Source of the DNA: Pseudoclavibacter sp. CFCC 11306
GTDB taxonomy: Bacteria > Actinomycetota > Actinomycetes > Actinomycetales > Microbacteriaceae
Direction: 5' to 3'
NCBI RefSeq assembly: GCF_008831235.1
Contig: NZ_WBKF01000001.1
Coordinates: 1,484,529 to 1,548,528, forward strand
Length of the DNA stretch: 64,000 nt
Part shown: positions 23,720 to 31,919 of the stretch, one piece after another
Layout of the letters: every line of letters starts with the position of its first letter
Position numbering within the stretch: the first letter of the stretch is position 1
Notes under the pieces: generated by a model
Database searches by the model: none
Told to the model about the DNA's origin: nothing
The model's input: the letters and a program-made list of their open reading frames with translations, nothing else
Made by a program: the position numbers and the translations under genes

Positions 23720-25093
23720 TCAGGCGAGCGCGCCCATCGGATCCCACGCGTCGAGCACGATCGGCTCGGCGCTGATCGCGGCCTGCAGCTCGGCAGGCAG
23801 ACGGTCCTTGCGAACGACGACCTCGAAGACGTACTCGTCGAACCAGGAATCATGCATGGTGCAGAAGCCCTTGTCGAACTTCTCGATGCCCCAGCTGTTC
23901 TCGACTCGCCAGCGACGGGGTGCGCCGGGCTGCTCTGCATCGTCACCGGCCAGGTCGACGCCGGTGAAGAGCATGGCGTGCGTCATCTCGCTGTCGCCGT
24001 AGCGAATGCGGTCTTCTTTCGTCGTGCTCAGATCAACCCCGTATACGCCGGAGTAGTCGAACAGGTCGGCAGCCCAGACGCCGTCTTCCCGGTAGAACTG
24101 AGGGTCGACGTCGCAGCCGAACCAGACCGGCTCGCCGTCGGCGATCGTGGCTGCCGTGACGCTCTTGATCGTGTCGATGTCCGCGTTGAGATAGAGCACC
24201 GGGTCTCCGCCGACGACGTTGCCCAAGTGGGCGACGGTGAGCGTCGAGCCTTTGGGATGCTCAGGGCGCGGGTCGTCGACGAGGCAGATGTAGTCGCGCA
24301 GGTCGATGTCGGTGTACTCCGCGAGGAACTGCTGGGGAGTGAACACGCCCGCACGATGGAACTCGTTCTTGTCGTCGTTCCACTGCCATTCGAACTCGGT
24401 CGGCGGCACACCGAGGTGAATGGTCAGAATGGTGTGCGTATCGGCCAGCAGGCGGTCTTTGAACGTACGGGCGTCGTCGAGGCTGGCGCCGGAGCGCACG
24501 AGTTCGCGCAGCTCTTTGGCGCCCTTGCGCAGCAGGGTGCTGAGCGATGAGTTCATGCGGCTCGTATTGCCCGACGACTCGGTCTCTGGCATGACCTCTT
24601 TGGGCACCACGCCGTGCTTCAGAAAGACGCTGACCTCCATGTTCCACTGCCCGCCGTCGCTGAGCAGGTTCTTCAGCAGAAACGACATGAGGCGGTCATC
24701 CGGCTCACGGTCGGCCAGGGCGATGACGTCTTCGAGAAAGTAATTGGCTCGCTCGATCTTGTCCCAGTACATGGCATGGTTCTGGCTGAACTCGAAGTTC
24801 TTGACCCCCAGCTTCTTTCGCGTGTCGCTGCGCAGCAGGTTGAGCGCGGCGAAGAGCCAGCATCGCCCGCTGTTCTTCTGGTTGGCGGCCTCCCAGTCGT
24901 CAAGGCGATTCGACATGCTGCGAGGCGTGTCGATCAGACGCTGACGATTCAGCGCGATGTCGTCGATCTTCGACTTGGTGACGGCGTTCTCCGCGCGCAC
25001 ACGTGCGGGGTCGGCGAGAAACTGCTGTCGGAGCTGACCGAGCAGATCAGGTGAGAGGGAGGGTTCGGGAATGGACACAGTTGCTTCTTTCAT
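23720..25093 (-). CDS. C1B-family aminopeptidase C / bleomycin hydrolase
   Basis: A 457-residue cytosolic papain-fold aminopeptidase. The catalytic residues are in NQKNSGRCWLF (Gln72, Cys78), HAMLFTGVDL and VENSWG. The length matches PepC (about 445). It trims N-terminal residues from imported peptides. No good Shine-Dalgarno sequence precedes the ATG at 25093; a GTG at 25078 is an alternative start. Last gene of a transporter - D-aminoacylase - M20 - C1B operon, 25 bases after the M20 gene. Confidence 0.93.
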   Translation of the reverse strand: MKEATVSIPEPSLSPDLLGQLRQQFLADPARVRAENAVTKSKIDDIALNRQRLIDTPRSMSNRLDDWEAANQKNSGRCWLFAALNLLRSDTRKKLGVKNFEFSQNHAMYWDKIERANYFLEDVIALADREPDDRLMSFLLKNLLSDGGQWNMEVSVFLKHGVVPKEVMPETESSGNTSRMNSSLSTLLRKGAKELRELVRSGASLDDARTFKDRLLADTHTILTIHLGVPPTEFEWQWNDDKNEFHRAGVFTPQQFLAEYTDIDLRDYICLVDDPRPEHPKGSTLTVAHLGNVVGGDPVLYLNADIDTIKSVTAATIADGEPVWFGCDVDPQFYREDGVWAADLFDYSGVYGVDLSTTKEDRIRYGDSEMTHAMLFTGVDLAGDDAEQPGAPRRWRVENSWGIEKFDKGFCTMHDSWFDEYVFEVVVRKDRLPAELQAAISAEPIVLDAWDPMGALA

Positions 25094-25118
25094 CTCTGGT
25101 GGAGTTGGCGGTGCGAGG

Positions 25119-26324
25119 TCACTCGCGGCTTCTCGGGGTCGAGGCCAGGGCGGCCCAGGTGAGTCCGAGTGCCGTGTCGATCATCGTCTCATAGGCGATG
25201 ATCGTATCGGCTGCCGCGCAGAACCCCTGAGAGTGCAGTGGATGCTGCACTCCCGGAATGCTGACCCATGGGTGCAGGCTCGGGATGCGCTGGGAGACAT
25301 TGCCCATGTCTGTGGAGCCCGGCACCGGCAGCCGGTCGGGCAGCAGCGATCGACCGAACCGGGACATCACCTCGTTCCAGGCATCGGCGAGCGCCGGGTC
25401 TTGCTCCAGTGGTTCGTATGTCGGCTCGGTCGAGGTGATGGCGAGTTCGACGTTCGCCGCATGCGCGGCGCCCTCGAGGCAGCGCGTCACGCGTGCTGAC
25501 AACGCTGCAAAGCCCGTGAGCGTGTCACTTCTGAACTCGAAGTCGAGAACCGCACGGTCAGAGATGACGTTGGTGGCGCATCCCCCGTCTCGCGCGATGA
25601 GCGACATGCGCTCCTGCGGCCGAATCTGCTGACGCAGCAGCCCTGCCGCGACCTGCGCGATGACTGCCGCATCATTGGCGTTGCGGCCCAGATGAGGTGC
25701 TGCCGCGGCGTGTGCTGAGACTCCGGTGAACTCCGCGCGGAAGCGCCCGATTGCGAGCGATCGGGCACTGTGGGCGTCATGGCTGTATCCGTCTGGCACG
25801 GGGTGGGCCATGATCGCGATGTCGGCGTCGTCGAAGGCGCCCTGCTCCAGCAGCAGTATCTTGCCGCCACCGTGCTCTTCGGCGGGGCAGCCGATGACGA
25901 CGACCCGTATGCCGGTCTCTTCGGCGACTGCAGCCAGCCCGACAGCGGCCAGGAGCCCTTGCCCCAGAATGATGTTGTGTCCGCACGCGTGGCCGATCTG
26001 CGGCAGTGCGTCGTACTCCAGACAGATGGCGACCGTGAACGAACCGCTGCCAGCGGATTCGCCTGCGTCGTACACGGCGGTGAAGGCTGTGGGCAGATCG
26101 GCGACGTCTTCGACGACGAACTCGCGCTGGCCGAGAAAGTCGCGGGCTCGCTGCGCGCTTCGATGCTCGTCGAATGCGGTCTCAGGGTCGTCGTGAACGG
26201 CCTGCGACAGGCTGTGCACCGCACTCAGCTCTGACAGCATGCCTGCCGCGCTGCGCCGCTCGATGTCGGTGGCGGTGGTCTCTGACAGCCGCCTGCGCAG
26301 GTGCTCGGTCAGCAGATCATGCAT
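25119..26324 (-). CDS. M20D-type amidohydrolase (AbgB / aminoacylase-like)
   Basis: A 401-residue metal-dependent amidohydrolase with GHACGHN (metal Cys/His), AEEHGGGK (Glu pair) and TGVSAHAAAAPHLG. The family hydrolyses p-aminobenzoyl-glutamate, N-acetyl or indole-acetyl amino acids. It overlaps the D-aminoacylase end by 8 bases, so both are translated together. A paralogue lies at 51775-52938 inside the island. Confidence 0.9.
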   Translation of the reverse strand: MHDLLTEHLRRRLSETTATDIERRSAAGMLSELSAVHSLSQAVHDDPETAFDEHRSAQRARDFLGQREFVVEDVADLPTAFTAVYDAGESAGSGSFTVAICLEYDALPQIGHACGHNIILGQGLLAAVGLAAVAEETGIRVVVIGCPAEEHGGGKILLLEQGAFDDADIAIMAHPVPDGYSHDAHSARSLAIGRFRAEFTGVSAHAAAAPHLGRNANDAAVIAQVAAGLLRQQIRPQERMSLIARDGGCATNVISDRAVLDFEFRSDTLTGFAALSARVTRCLEGAAHAANVELAITSTEPTYEPLEQDPALADAWNEVMSRFGRSLLPDRLPVPGSTDMGNVSQRIPSLHPWVSIPGVQHPLHSQGFCAAADTIIAYETMIDTALGLTWAALASTPRSRE

Positions 26325-27912
26325 GAGCAGCCTCCGTTCTGCGGTCGAGCACGCTCCCGGCCCGCGCGCCCGTGGGGCGTCCGTCGTTGAGAGCGGTCAC
26401 TCCGGCGACCAGCACCCGTTCGATGCCCACTGACAGCTGCCATGGGCTCTGGTAGGTCGACCGGTCGGCCACCGTGATCGGGTCGAACATGACGAGATCG
26501 GCGATCGCTCCGGTGGCGACACGTCCCCGCCTCGCGAGCCCGATCCGAGATGCCGGCAGTGACGTCATCTTGCGCACGGCCTCGACGAGATCGAGCACAT
26601 CCGTCTCACGGGCGTAATGCCCGAGCACACGGGTGAACGTGCCGAAGCTGCGTGGGTGAGGATTGCCCTCACGGCTCATGTCGAGTATCCAGCCGTCACT
26701 CGCAACGGCAGTGATCGGATGCCGCAGAATGGTGCGCACGTCGGCTTCGGCCATCGAGTGGTTGATGATCGAGACGGCCGCATGGTGGTGTTCGAGAACC
26801 CGCAGGGCCGCCTCCTGCGCAGTGCACCCTTCGCGAGCTCCGATGTCCACGAGCGAGTGCCCGACGGCCCAAGAGTAGCGCCCGGCCGGGAGGTCGGCGA
26901 TGATGACTCCGGCCGGGTCGATATCGTGGCCGAAGCGAGCAGCCAGCTCACCCGCGATCTTGGCGCGCGTCTCTGCGTGAGCGAGTCGGCGCACCAGCGC
27001 CTCAGGCCCGCCGTCCATGGCCCACGGCGGCATCCGCGATGTCAGCGTGGTGCTGGATGCCGTATACGGGTAGACGTCGGTGGTCGCATCGACGCCCTCC
27101 GCTCTCGCCGCCTCGATACGGTCGAGCGCATCGACGACCGTTCCGTGGTTCTCGGGCCCCATGGCCTTCAGATGAGAGATCTCGAGTCGAACCCCTGTGG
27201 CACGGGCGACGTCGAGGGCTTCGTCGACGGCGTCGACCAGGCGATTCGTCTCGTTGCGCATATGCGTCGAGTAGAGCATGCCATGTCGATGCGCAGTCGC
27301 CGCGAGCGTCCGCAGCTCCTCGGGGTCGGCGAAGACGCCCGGGGTGTAGATCAGCCCCGAGGTGAAGCCGAAGGCGCCATCATCGGCCGCCTGCTCGAGC
27401 ATGGTCTGCATGAGTGCGAACTCAGGTTCTGTCGGCGGTCGTCGTTCCATGCCCAATGCGGCGATGCGCAGCGCATTGTGTCCGACCTGAGGAGCGATGT
27501 TGACGGCAGGATGCGCGGCATTGATCGCACGCCGGAATCCACGCAGGTCCGTCCAGTCGAACGTCGTCCCAGACGTATCCATGAAGCCGATGGATTCGCG
27601 CATCATGTCGAGATCGATCACGGGAAACGGCGAGAATCCGCAGTTGCCCGTGACCAAAGTGGTGACTCCCTGTGTGAGCTGTGTCTCTGACGAGGCCGCA
27701 CCCTGAATCGAGAAGTCGGCGTGCGAATGCAGATCGATGAATCCCGGGCACACGACCTTTCCCACTGCGTTGACGTGCTCTCGCGCTGCGAGCGGCTCTG
27801 TGGTGATCGCGGCGATGATTCCGTCGCTGACGCCGACGTTGGCGGTGAACGGCGCACGCCCCGTGCCGTCGATGACGGTCGCCGAGTCGAAAGAGAGATC
27901 GCATTCAGCCAT
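26317..27912 (-). CDS. N-acyl-D-amino acid deacylase (D-aminoacylase)
   Basis: A 531-residue amidohydrolase-superfamily enzyme that splits N-acyl-D-amino acids into the acid and the free D-amino acid. It has GFIDLHSHADF (first metal His pair), TLVTGNCGFSPFP, STHMRNETNRLVDAVDEAL, EISHLKAMGPENHG, VASDGWILD and the family mark HPRSFGTFTRVLGHY. GAGGAG precedes the ATG. It directly supports a D-amino acid role for the cluster. Confidence 0.93.
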   Translation of the reverse strand: MAECDLSFDSATVIDGTGRAPFTANVGVSDGIIAAITTEPLAAREHVNAVGKVVCPGFIDLHSHADFSIQGAASSETQLTQGVTTLVTGNCGFSPFPVIDLDMMRESIGFMDTSGTTFDWTDLRGFRRAINAAHPAVNIAPQVGHNALRIAALGMERRPPTEPEFALMQTMLEQAADDGAFGFTSGLIYTPGVFADPEELRTLAATAHRHGMLYSTHMRNETNRLVDAVDEALDVARATGVRLEISHLKAMGPENHGTVVDALDRIEAARAEGVDATTDVYPYTASSTTLTSRMPPWAMDGGPEALVRRLAHAETRAKIAGELAARFGHDIDPAGVIIADLPAGRYSWAVGHSLVDIGAREGCTAQEAALRVLEHHHAAVSIINHSMAEADVRTILRHPITAVASDGWILDMSREGNPHPRSFGTFTRVLGHYARETDVLDLVEAVRKMTSLPASRIGLARRGRVATGAIADLVMFDPITVADRSTYQSPWQLSVGIERVLVAGVTALNDGRPTGARAGSVLDRRTEAAHA

Positions 27913-28046
27913 GGGTTCCGACTCCTCGGTTCGTGATTGTCGCGTAATTGTCGATCGTGCAGATGGTCATTGACACGGGCGATGAGTCTGCGCCGCGACA
28001 TGGTGTCAGAGGAGGCGCAGACTCATCGCGGATCAGCGAGAGGGAC

Positions 28047-29468
28047 TCATCGGGTCTCGAAGAAGAGAATGACCAAGTACATCAGACAGGTCGGCACAAG
28101 CAGCAGCCATCCGGTGATGATCATGTTCTTCAGGTTTCTCGACCCTGCGAGACCCATGGCCCCGATCATGTTGCCGTTCGGGAACGGACCATAGGTGTCG
28201 GCCTTCGAGGCGAAGAGCAGCACGATGACCCAGGCGCTGGCCGGAACGCCGAGGGCGGCTCCGATTCCCCCGAACACTTTGTCGATGAGCACCACCTGCG
28301 CTGCGGTTCCTCCGGGAACCCCGACCCAGCCGAGCAGCGCGATGATGATGGTGAACGCATAGGCCGATCCGCTGGCGAGGCTGTCGCCGAAGCTGTCGAG
28401 GATGACCTGGAACGGAGCCAATGCGTCGATCTGCGCGAAGAGCACGGCCAGCAGCCAGAACAGCGCGAACATGCTGATCATGCCCGACATGCCGTCGTAC
28501 ATGCGTTTGAGCACACCGACGAGCGACAGCCCGCCGGCCAGGCCCGTGGCCACGGCGATGACAGGCAGGGCCAACAGCGGGAACGACGTTCCCGAGTTCG
28601 AGACGATCGCATAGGCGACGCTGGCGACCAACGTGATCACGAAGGCAAGAGTGGCCGCGCCCACACGGCGCTTCTCACCGGGTTCGCTCTGCACAGGCTC
28701 GATCGTCTCGTAGTAGTCGCTCGCATCGTCCTTCGTACGCTTCTGCATCCAACGCACGACGAAGACGCCCAAGATCATGGTGAGCAGAGCAAGCGGGCCG
28801 GCACCGTAGATGACGAAGTCGAGGTACCCGACCTCGGCGGCCTCCATGATGACCACGTTCGAACCGGCGAACGGGGCGAGAGCGAGACCGGCGCATCCAC
28901 CGGTGAACATCATCGATGCGGTCGCAGACTTCGTGAAGCCCACGCGAGCTGCGATCGGGATCAGCACAGGTGCTGCGATCGCCAGGGCGCCGGCCAGCGT
29001 GCCGAGGCTCAGCACCAGAACCAGACATGACACCATGATGCCGATGCTGATCGCGGTCTGTCCGCGGCCGCCGACCACACCCATGATGCTTCGCACGATC
29101 TTCTCGGCGACTCCCGTCTCGCGCAGCACCTCGCCCACACCGGCCCCAAGCATGATGATGAGACCGATGACGACGAGCGAGTCTCCCAAGGAGTCGCCGA
29201 GCATGACCCCGGCGTCTTTCGGGCTGGGATGCAGCATGGCAAAGCCTGCGATAATTGCCGCGACCGTGGCGATCACGACGTCCATGCCCATCAGGCAGAG
29301 CACGGCGTAGAGAACGATCGGCAGCACTCCCCAAAGCGTGGGAGCGCTGTTGAACGCGCCGAGTACGGCCGAGGCGACGATACCGACCAGAGCGATCACA
29401 TAGGTGATGCGCTCTTTCGTCGAGAGCGGTCCTCTCTTCTCGAGGTGGGCATGCAGCGCTGTGGACAT
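28047..29468 (-). CDS. NhaC/ion-transporter-superfamily permease, candidate amino-acid or peptide uptake carrier
   Basis: A 473-residue polytopic membrane protein with about 12 hydrophobic segments, GLIIMLGAGVGEVLRETGVAE and SLGTLAGALAIAAPVLIPIA, resembling NhaC/AbgT/DcuC-like secondary carriers. The substrate is not readable from sequence; its position in front of D-aminoacylase suggests uptake of N-acyl or D-amino acids. The start at 29468 has GGAAGGA upstream. A 134-base gap separates it from the next gene of the operon. Confidence 0.75.
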   Translation of the reverse strand: MSTALHAHLEKRGPLSTKERITYVIALVGIVASAVLGAFNSAPTLWGVLPIVLYAVLCLMGMDVVIATVAAIIAGFAMLHPSPKDAGVMLGDSLGDSLVVIGLIIMLGAGVGEVLRETGVAEKIVRSIMGVVGGRGQTAISIGIMVSCLVLVLSLGTLAGALAIAAPVLIPIAARVGFTKSATASMMFTGGCAGLALAPFAGSNVVIMEAAEVGYLDFVIYGAGPLALLTMILGVFVVRWMQKRTKDDASDYYETIEPVQSEPGEKRRVGAATLAFVITLVASVAYAIVSNSGTSFPLLALPVIAVATGLAGGLSLVGVLKRMYDGMSGMISMFALFWLLAVLFAQIDALAPFQVILDSFGDSLASGSAYAFTIIIALLGWVGVPGGTAAQVVLIDKVFGGIGAALGVPASAWVIVLLFASKADTYGPFPNGNMIGAMGLAGSRNLKNMIITGWLLLVPTCLMYLVILFFETR

Positions 29469-29524
29469 CAGGTTCCTTCCGCGGGGGGATCTACAGCCGA
29501 GCTCAGGCAAAGCTAGTGCAAGGA

Positions 29525-29538
29525 TGTTGCAGTTGTGT
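29525..29538 (-). promoter_or_regulatory. 14-bp motif shared with the dppB-like upstream region
   Basis: TGTTGCAGTTGTGT (plus-strand reading) lies 57 bases upstream of this transporter start and is repeated exactly at 11432-11445, 22 bases upstream of the DppB-like start. Both sit in front of minus-strand transport genes of the same cluster, which suggests a common regulator site. Confidence 0.4.
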
Positions 29539-29726
29539 TTCGAATCCTAAAGATCGCAGCGAACGCTCGTCACCGATCTCAGGCACAAATATACGATCAG
29601 GGCACAGTACCCGGCACATCTGTGGGCCGGACGGCTGCAGCGTTGATCATTCTCGCGACGGATAATCGCATACGTCCTTAATGATTTGAATCGTATGATC
29701 TTCGAGCAGGCCTCGTCTGATGCTGC

Positions 29727-30905
29727 TTACAGCCCAAACCGCGAGAGCGCGAACCGTGGCATCGGGCGGGCGTCGGCGTTCAACGCATGATCAGCCAGCA
29801 TCCGCCCCACGGCGGGAGTGAATTTGAAGCCGTGCCCGCTGAAGCCGGCGCCGACCACGATCGGGCCGCGTCGGTCGACGACGAAGTCTTCATCGGGAGT
29901 TGTGGTGTACGTGCAGCTCACCGGCACCAGACGATCGGGGTCGGCGCCCGGCAGCCATTCGCGCACGTAGCGCTGCAGCGCAGCCAGCTGACGGGGTTCG
30001 GGCTGATATGAGCGATGATCGGGGTCGACCACCGGCCCGGTGCCATGCCAGCCGGCCTTGACGCCCTCACCGGGGGTGAGCATGCCGTAGACATCTGAGT
30101 ACCACCAGTCAGTGCGGTGGTCGCCTGCGGCCGCAAGGTGGTTGAAACCGGGCCAGAGCGCCTGCGTGGCCTCGTCGACGCCGACGAGTGCTGCGGCGCC
30201 ATCGGCTGCGCCGGCTGCGGTCAGGGCGAAGTGGGCCGGTTGCTCCTGTGTGACCCGCAGCGGCGGCAGAGCCACAAGCCCGTCAAGCAGCGGATGCGCC
30301 CACGCGCCTGCTGTGACGACCAGGCTGGGTGCGGAGTAGGTCGCATCATCGGTGCTCACGCGAACGGTCTGGCCGTCGGCGGCGACCTCGATCGCGCGCA
30401 CCGCGGTGTCGTACCGGAACTCGGCGTCGTGCCGGACCGCAGCAGCCTGCAGCGCGGGAATCGCGCGATCGGGGTTCAGCCGGCCGCCGTCAGGCGTGTA
30501 TGTCACGCGGGTGTCGAAGCGGATGCCTGGCCAGCGTTCCTGCGCCTCGTGCGGCGTCAGCGTGGTCGCCGAGAAGCCATGCTGATGCAGCAGCTCGTCG
30601 TGATGCTCGGGCTCGCCGGCACCATGGTTGACCAGACCGACCAAGTCGAGTACGCGGGTGTCGGTCTCGGCTTCGAGCGCACGCCACAGATACCCGGCCT
30701 CGGCAACGAGATCGAGGTAGTCGGGCTCGGTGTAGGCGATGTTGAAGTTGCGGCTCGCCCCATGCGACGCGCCATGAGCGTGCAGCTGTGCGAAGCGCTC
30801 GATCAGCAGCACCGACCTGCCGGCACGGGCGAGCTGCCAGGCGGTCGCCGAGCCCATCGCTCCGCCGCCGATGATGATGTGGTCGTAGCTGGCATCTGCA
30901 GTCAT
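29727..30905 (-). CDS. Monomeric sarcosine oxidase / N-methyl-amino acid oxidase (MSOX/SolA family)
   Basis: A 392-residue FAD-dependent amine oxidase that oxidises secondary or N-methyl amino acids to imines with production of H2O2. The FAD-binding GGGAMGSA is at residues 13-20, and the Cys that covalently binds FAD is in SCTYTTTPDEDF (Cys331), followed by GAGFSGHGFKF. The start codon follows a TAGGCT -10 box by exactly 6 bases, so the transcript is probably leaderless. Divergent from the phosphatase gene. Confidence 0.9.
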   Translation of the reverse strand: MTADASYDHIIIGGGAMGSATAWQLARAGRSVLLIERFAQLHAHGASHGASRNFNIAYTEPDYLDLVAEAGYLWRALEAETDTRVLDLVGLVNHGAGEPEHHDELLHQHGFSATTLTPHEAQERWPGIRFDTRVTYTPDGGRLNPDRAIPALQAAAVRHDAEFRYDTAVRAIEVAADGQTVRVSTDDATYSAPSLVVTAGAWAHPLLDGLVALPPLRVTQEQPAHFALTAAGAADGAAALVGVDEATQALWPGFNHLAAAGDHRTDWWYSDVYGMLTPGEGVKAGWHGTGPVVDPDHRSYQPEPRQLAALQRYVREWLPGADPDRLVPVSCTYTTTPDEDFVVDRRGPIVVGAGFSGHGFKFTPAVGRMLADHALNADARPMPRFALSRFGL

Positions 30906-30911
30906 CGAACC

Positions 30912-30917
30912 AGCCTA
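30912..30917 (-). promoter_or_regulatory. -10 box of leaderless sarcosine-oxidase-like gene
   Basis: TAGGCT on the minus strand ends 6 bases before the ATG at 30905. This is the classical spacing for an actinobacterial leaderless message. Confidence 0.5.
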
Positions 30918-30974
30918 GCGAGCTGCGGCGCATGGCCCATCTCACGCGCGCTGCACAGCGTCGTGCCCGCACGA

Positions 30975-30980
30975 TAGCCT
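30975..30980 (+). promoter_or_regulatory. -10 box of leaderless tyrosine-phosphatase gene
   Basis: TAGCCT ends 6 bases before the ATG at 30987, mirroring the arrangement of the divergent gene. Confidence 0.5.
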
Positions 30981-30986
30981 GAACAC

Positions 30987-31757
30987 ATGCCTGCCGCCGA
31001 CCACGCTTTCACGCAATCTGACTCGATGCGCTCCCGCGACATCCGCCTGCCGGGCTTCATCAACCTGCGCGACGTCGGCGGGCTGCCGCTCGCACACGGT
31101 GGGCAGACCCGCTCGCAGCGTCTGTATCGCAGCGCGGCGCCGGGCACGCTCAGCCCAGAGGCATCGCAGTGGCTCGAGGCCAGTCCGATCGACACGGTGG
31201 TCGATCTGCGCACCGCCCGCGAGCGCGAGGATCTGCCCAACGCGTTCGGCATTCGGCGGGCCGTACGCACGCTCAACCTGCCGCTGCTCGAGGGCTCCCT
31301 GCAGGCGAGCCTCGCCGGACTGCCCACGCTGCCCGACCTCTACCGCAGCATGCTCGACGACGATGCCGAGGTCTTCGCTGCGATCGCACGTGACGTGGCT
31401 GAAGATCGCGGCGCGGTGCTGGTGCACTGCACGGCGGGCAAAGACCGCACCGGCGTGACCGTCGCGCTGCTGCTGCTCGCCGTCGGTGTGCCGCAGGATG
31501 CCGTCGTCGCCGACTACGCCGAGACCACCGCGAACCTGGCCGGGCGCTGGCTGCAGGGCACGCTTGCGAAGGTCGAGGCCGCCGGTGCGGTGGTGACGGA
31601 TGCGTTGCGCACGCTGATCGCCGAAGCCCCGCCCGAAGCGTTGGAGGCTGCGATCGACCACCTCGACACTCGGTATGGCAGTGCGGTCGAATACCTGCTG
31701 CGCAACGGACTCACCGATGCCGAGGTTGCGGCGCTGCAGAGCTCGCTGAGTGTCTGA
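30987..31757 (+). CDS. Tyrosine/dual-specificity protein phosphatase (IphP/Y_phosphatase3 family)
   Basis: A 256-residue cytosolic phosphatase with the P-loop HCTAGKDRTG (Cys148, Arg154) and the N-terminal family motif INLRDVGGLP ... LYRSAAPGTLS, plus VVDLRTAREREDLPN. Relatives dephosphorylate phosphotyrosine or phosphoinositides. It does not obviously fit amino-acid metabolism and may be a bystander. Leaderless start as described for 30975-30980. Confidence 0.9.
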   Translation: MPAADHAFTQSDSMRSRDIRLPGFINLRDVGGLPLAHGGQTRSQRLYRSAAPGTLSPEASQWLEASPIDTVVDLRTAREREDLPNAFGIRRAVRTLNLPLLEGSLQASLAGLPTLPDLYRSMLDDDAEVFAAIARDVAEDRGAVLVHCTAGKDRTGVTVALLLLAVGVPQDAVVADYAETTANLAGRWLQGTLAKVEAAGAVVTDALRTLIAEAPPEALEAAIDHLDTRYGSAVEYLLRNGLTDAEVAALQSSLSV

Positions 31758-31779
31758 GACTTGTGGTTCCGGCACGCAC

Positions 31780-31866
31780 CTGCAGCGTTCGCTCCGTCTG
31801 TACCTCGTTCGCTCCAGATCGAGCGATCCTGAGCGAACCGTGCCTGCTCCGAGCGATCGCTGCAGG
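31780..31866. repeat. Nested inverted repeats in front of dsdA
   Basis: Outer arms CTGCAGCGTTCGCTC (31780-31794) and GAGCGATCGCTGCAG (31851-31865) pair with one mismatch. Inner arms GTTCGCTC (31807-31814) and GAGCGAAC (31831-31838) pair perfectly. The structure fills the gap after the phosphatase gene and may terminate its transcript or regulate dsdA. Confidence 0.6.
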
Positions 31867-31907
31867 CAGACCAGACCATGCTGTAGCTGCACCGGCGAAC
31901 AGGCGCA

Positions 31908-31913
31908 TATCAT
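31908..31913 (+). promoter_or_regulatory. -10 box of leaderless dsdA
   Basis: TATCAT ends 6 bases before the ATG at 31920; no ribosome-binding site is visible. Confidence 0.5.
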
Positions 31914-31919
31914 CAGTGC

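Noticed and set aside
26617-27690. Plus-strand open frame antisense to D-aminoacylase
   Set aside because: Shadow of a highly biased third-position composition; no family resemblance.
28047-29030. Plus-strand open frame rich in Asp/Arg/Gly/His opposite the carrier gene
   Set aside because: Low-complexity hydrophilic product typical of the antisense of a membrane-protein gene.
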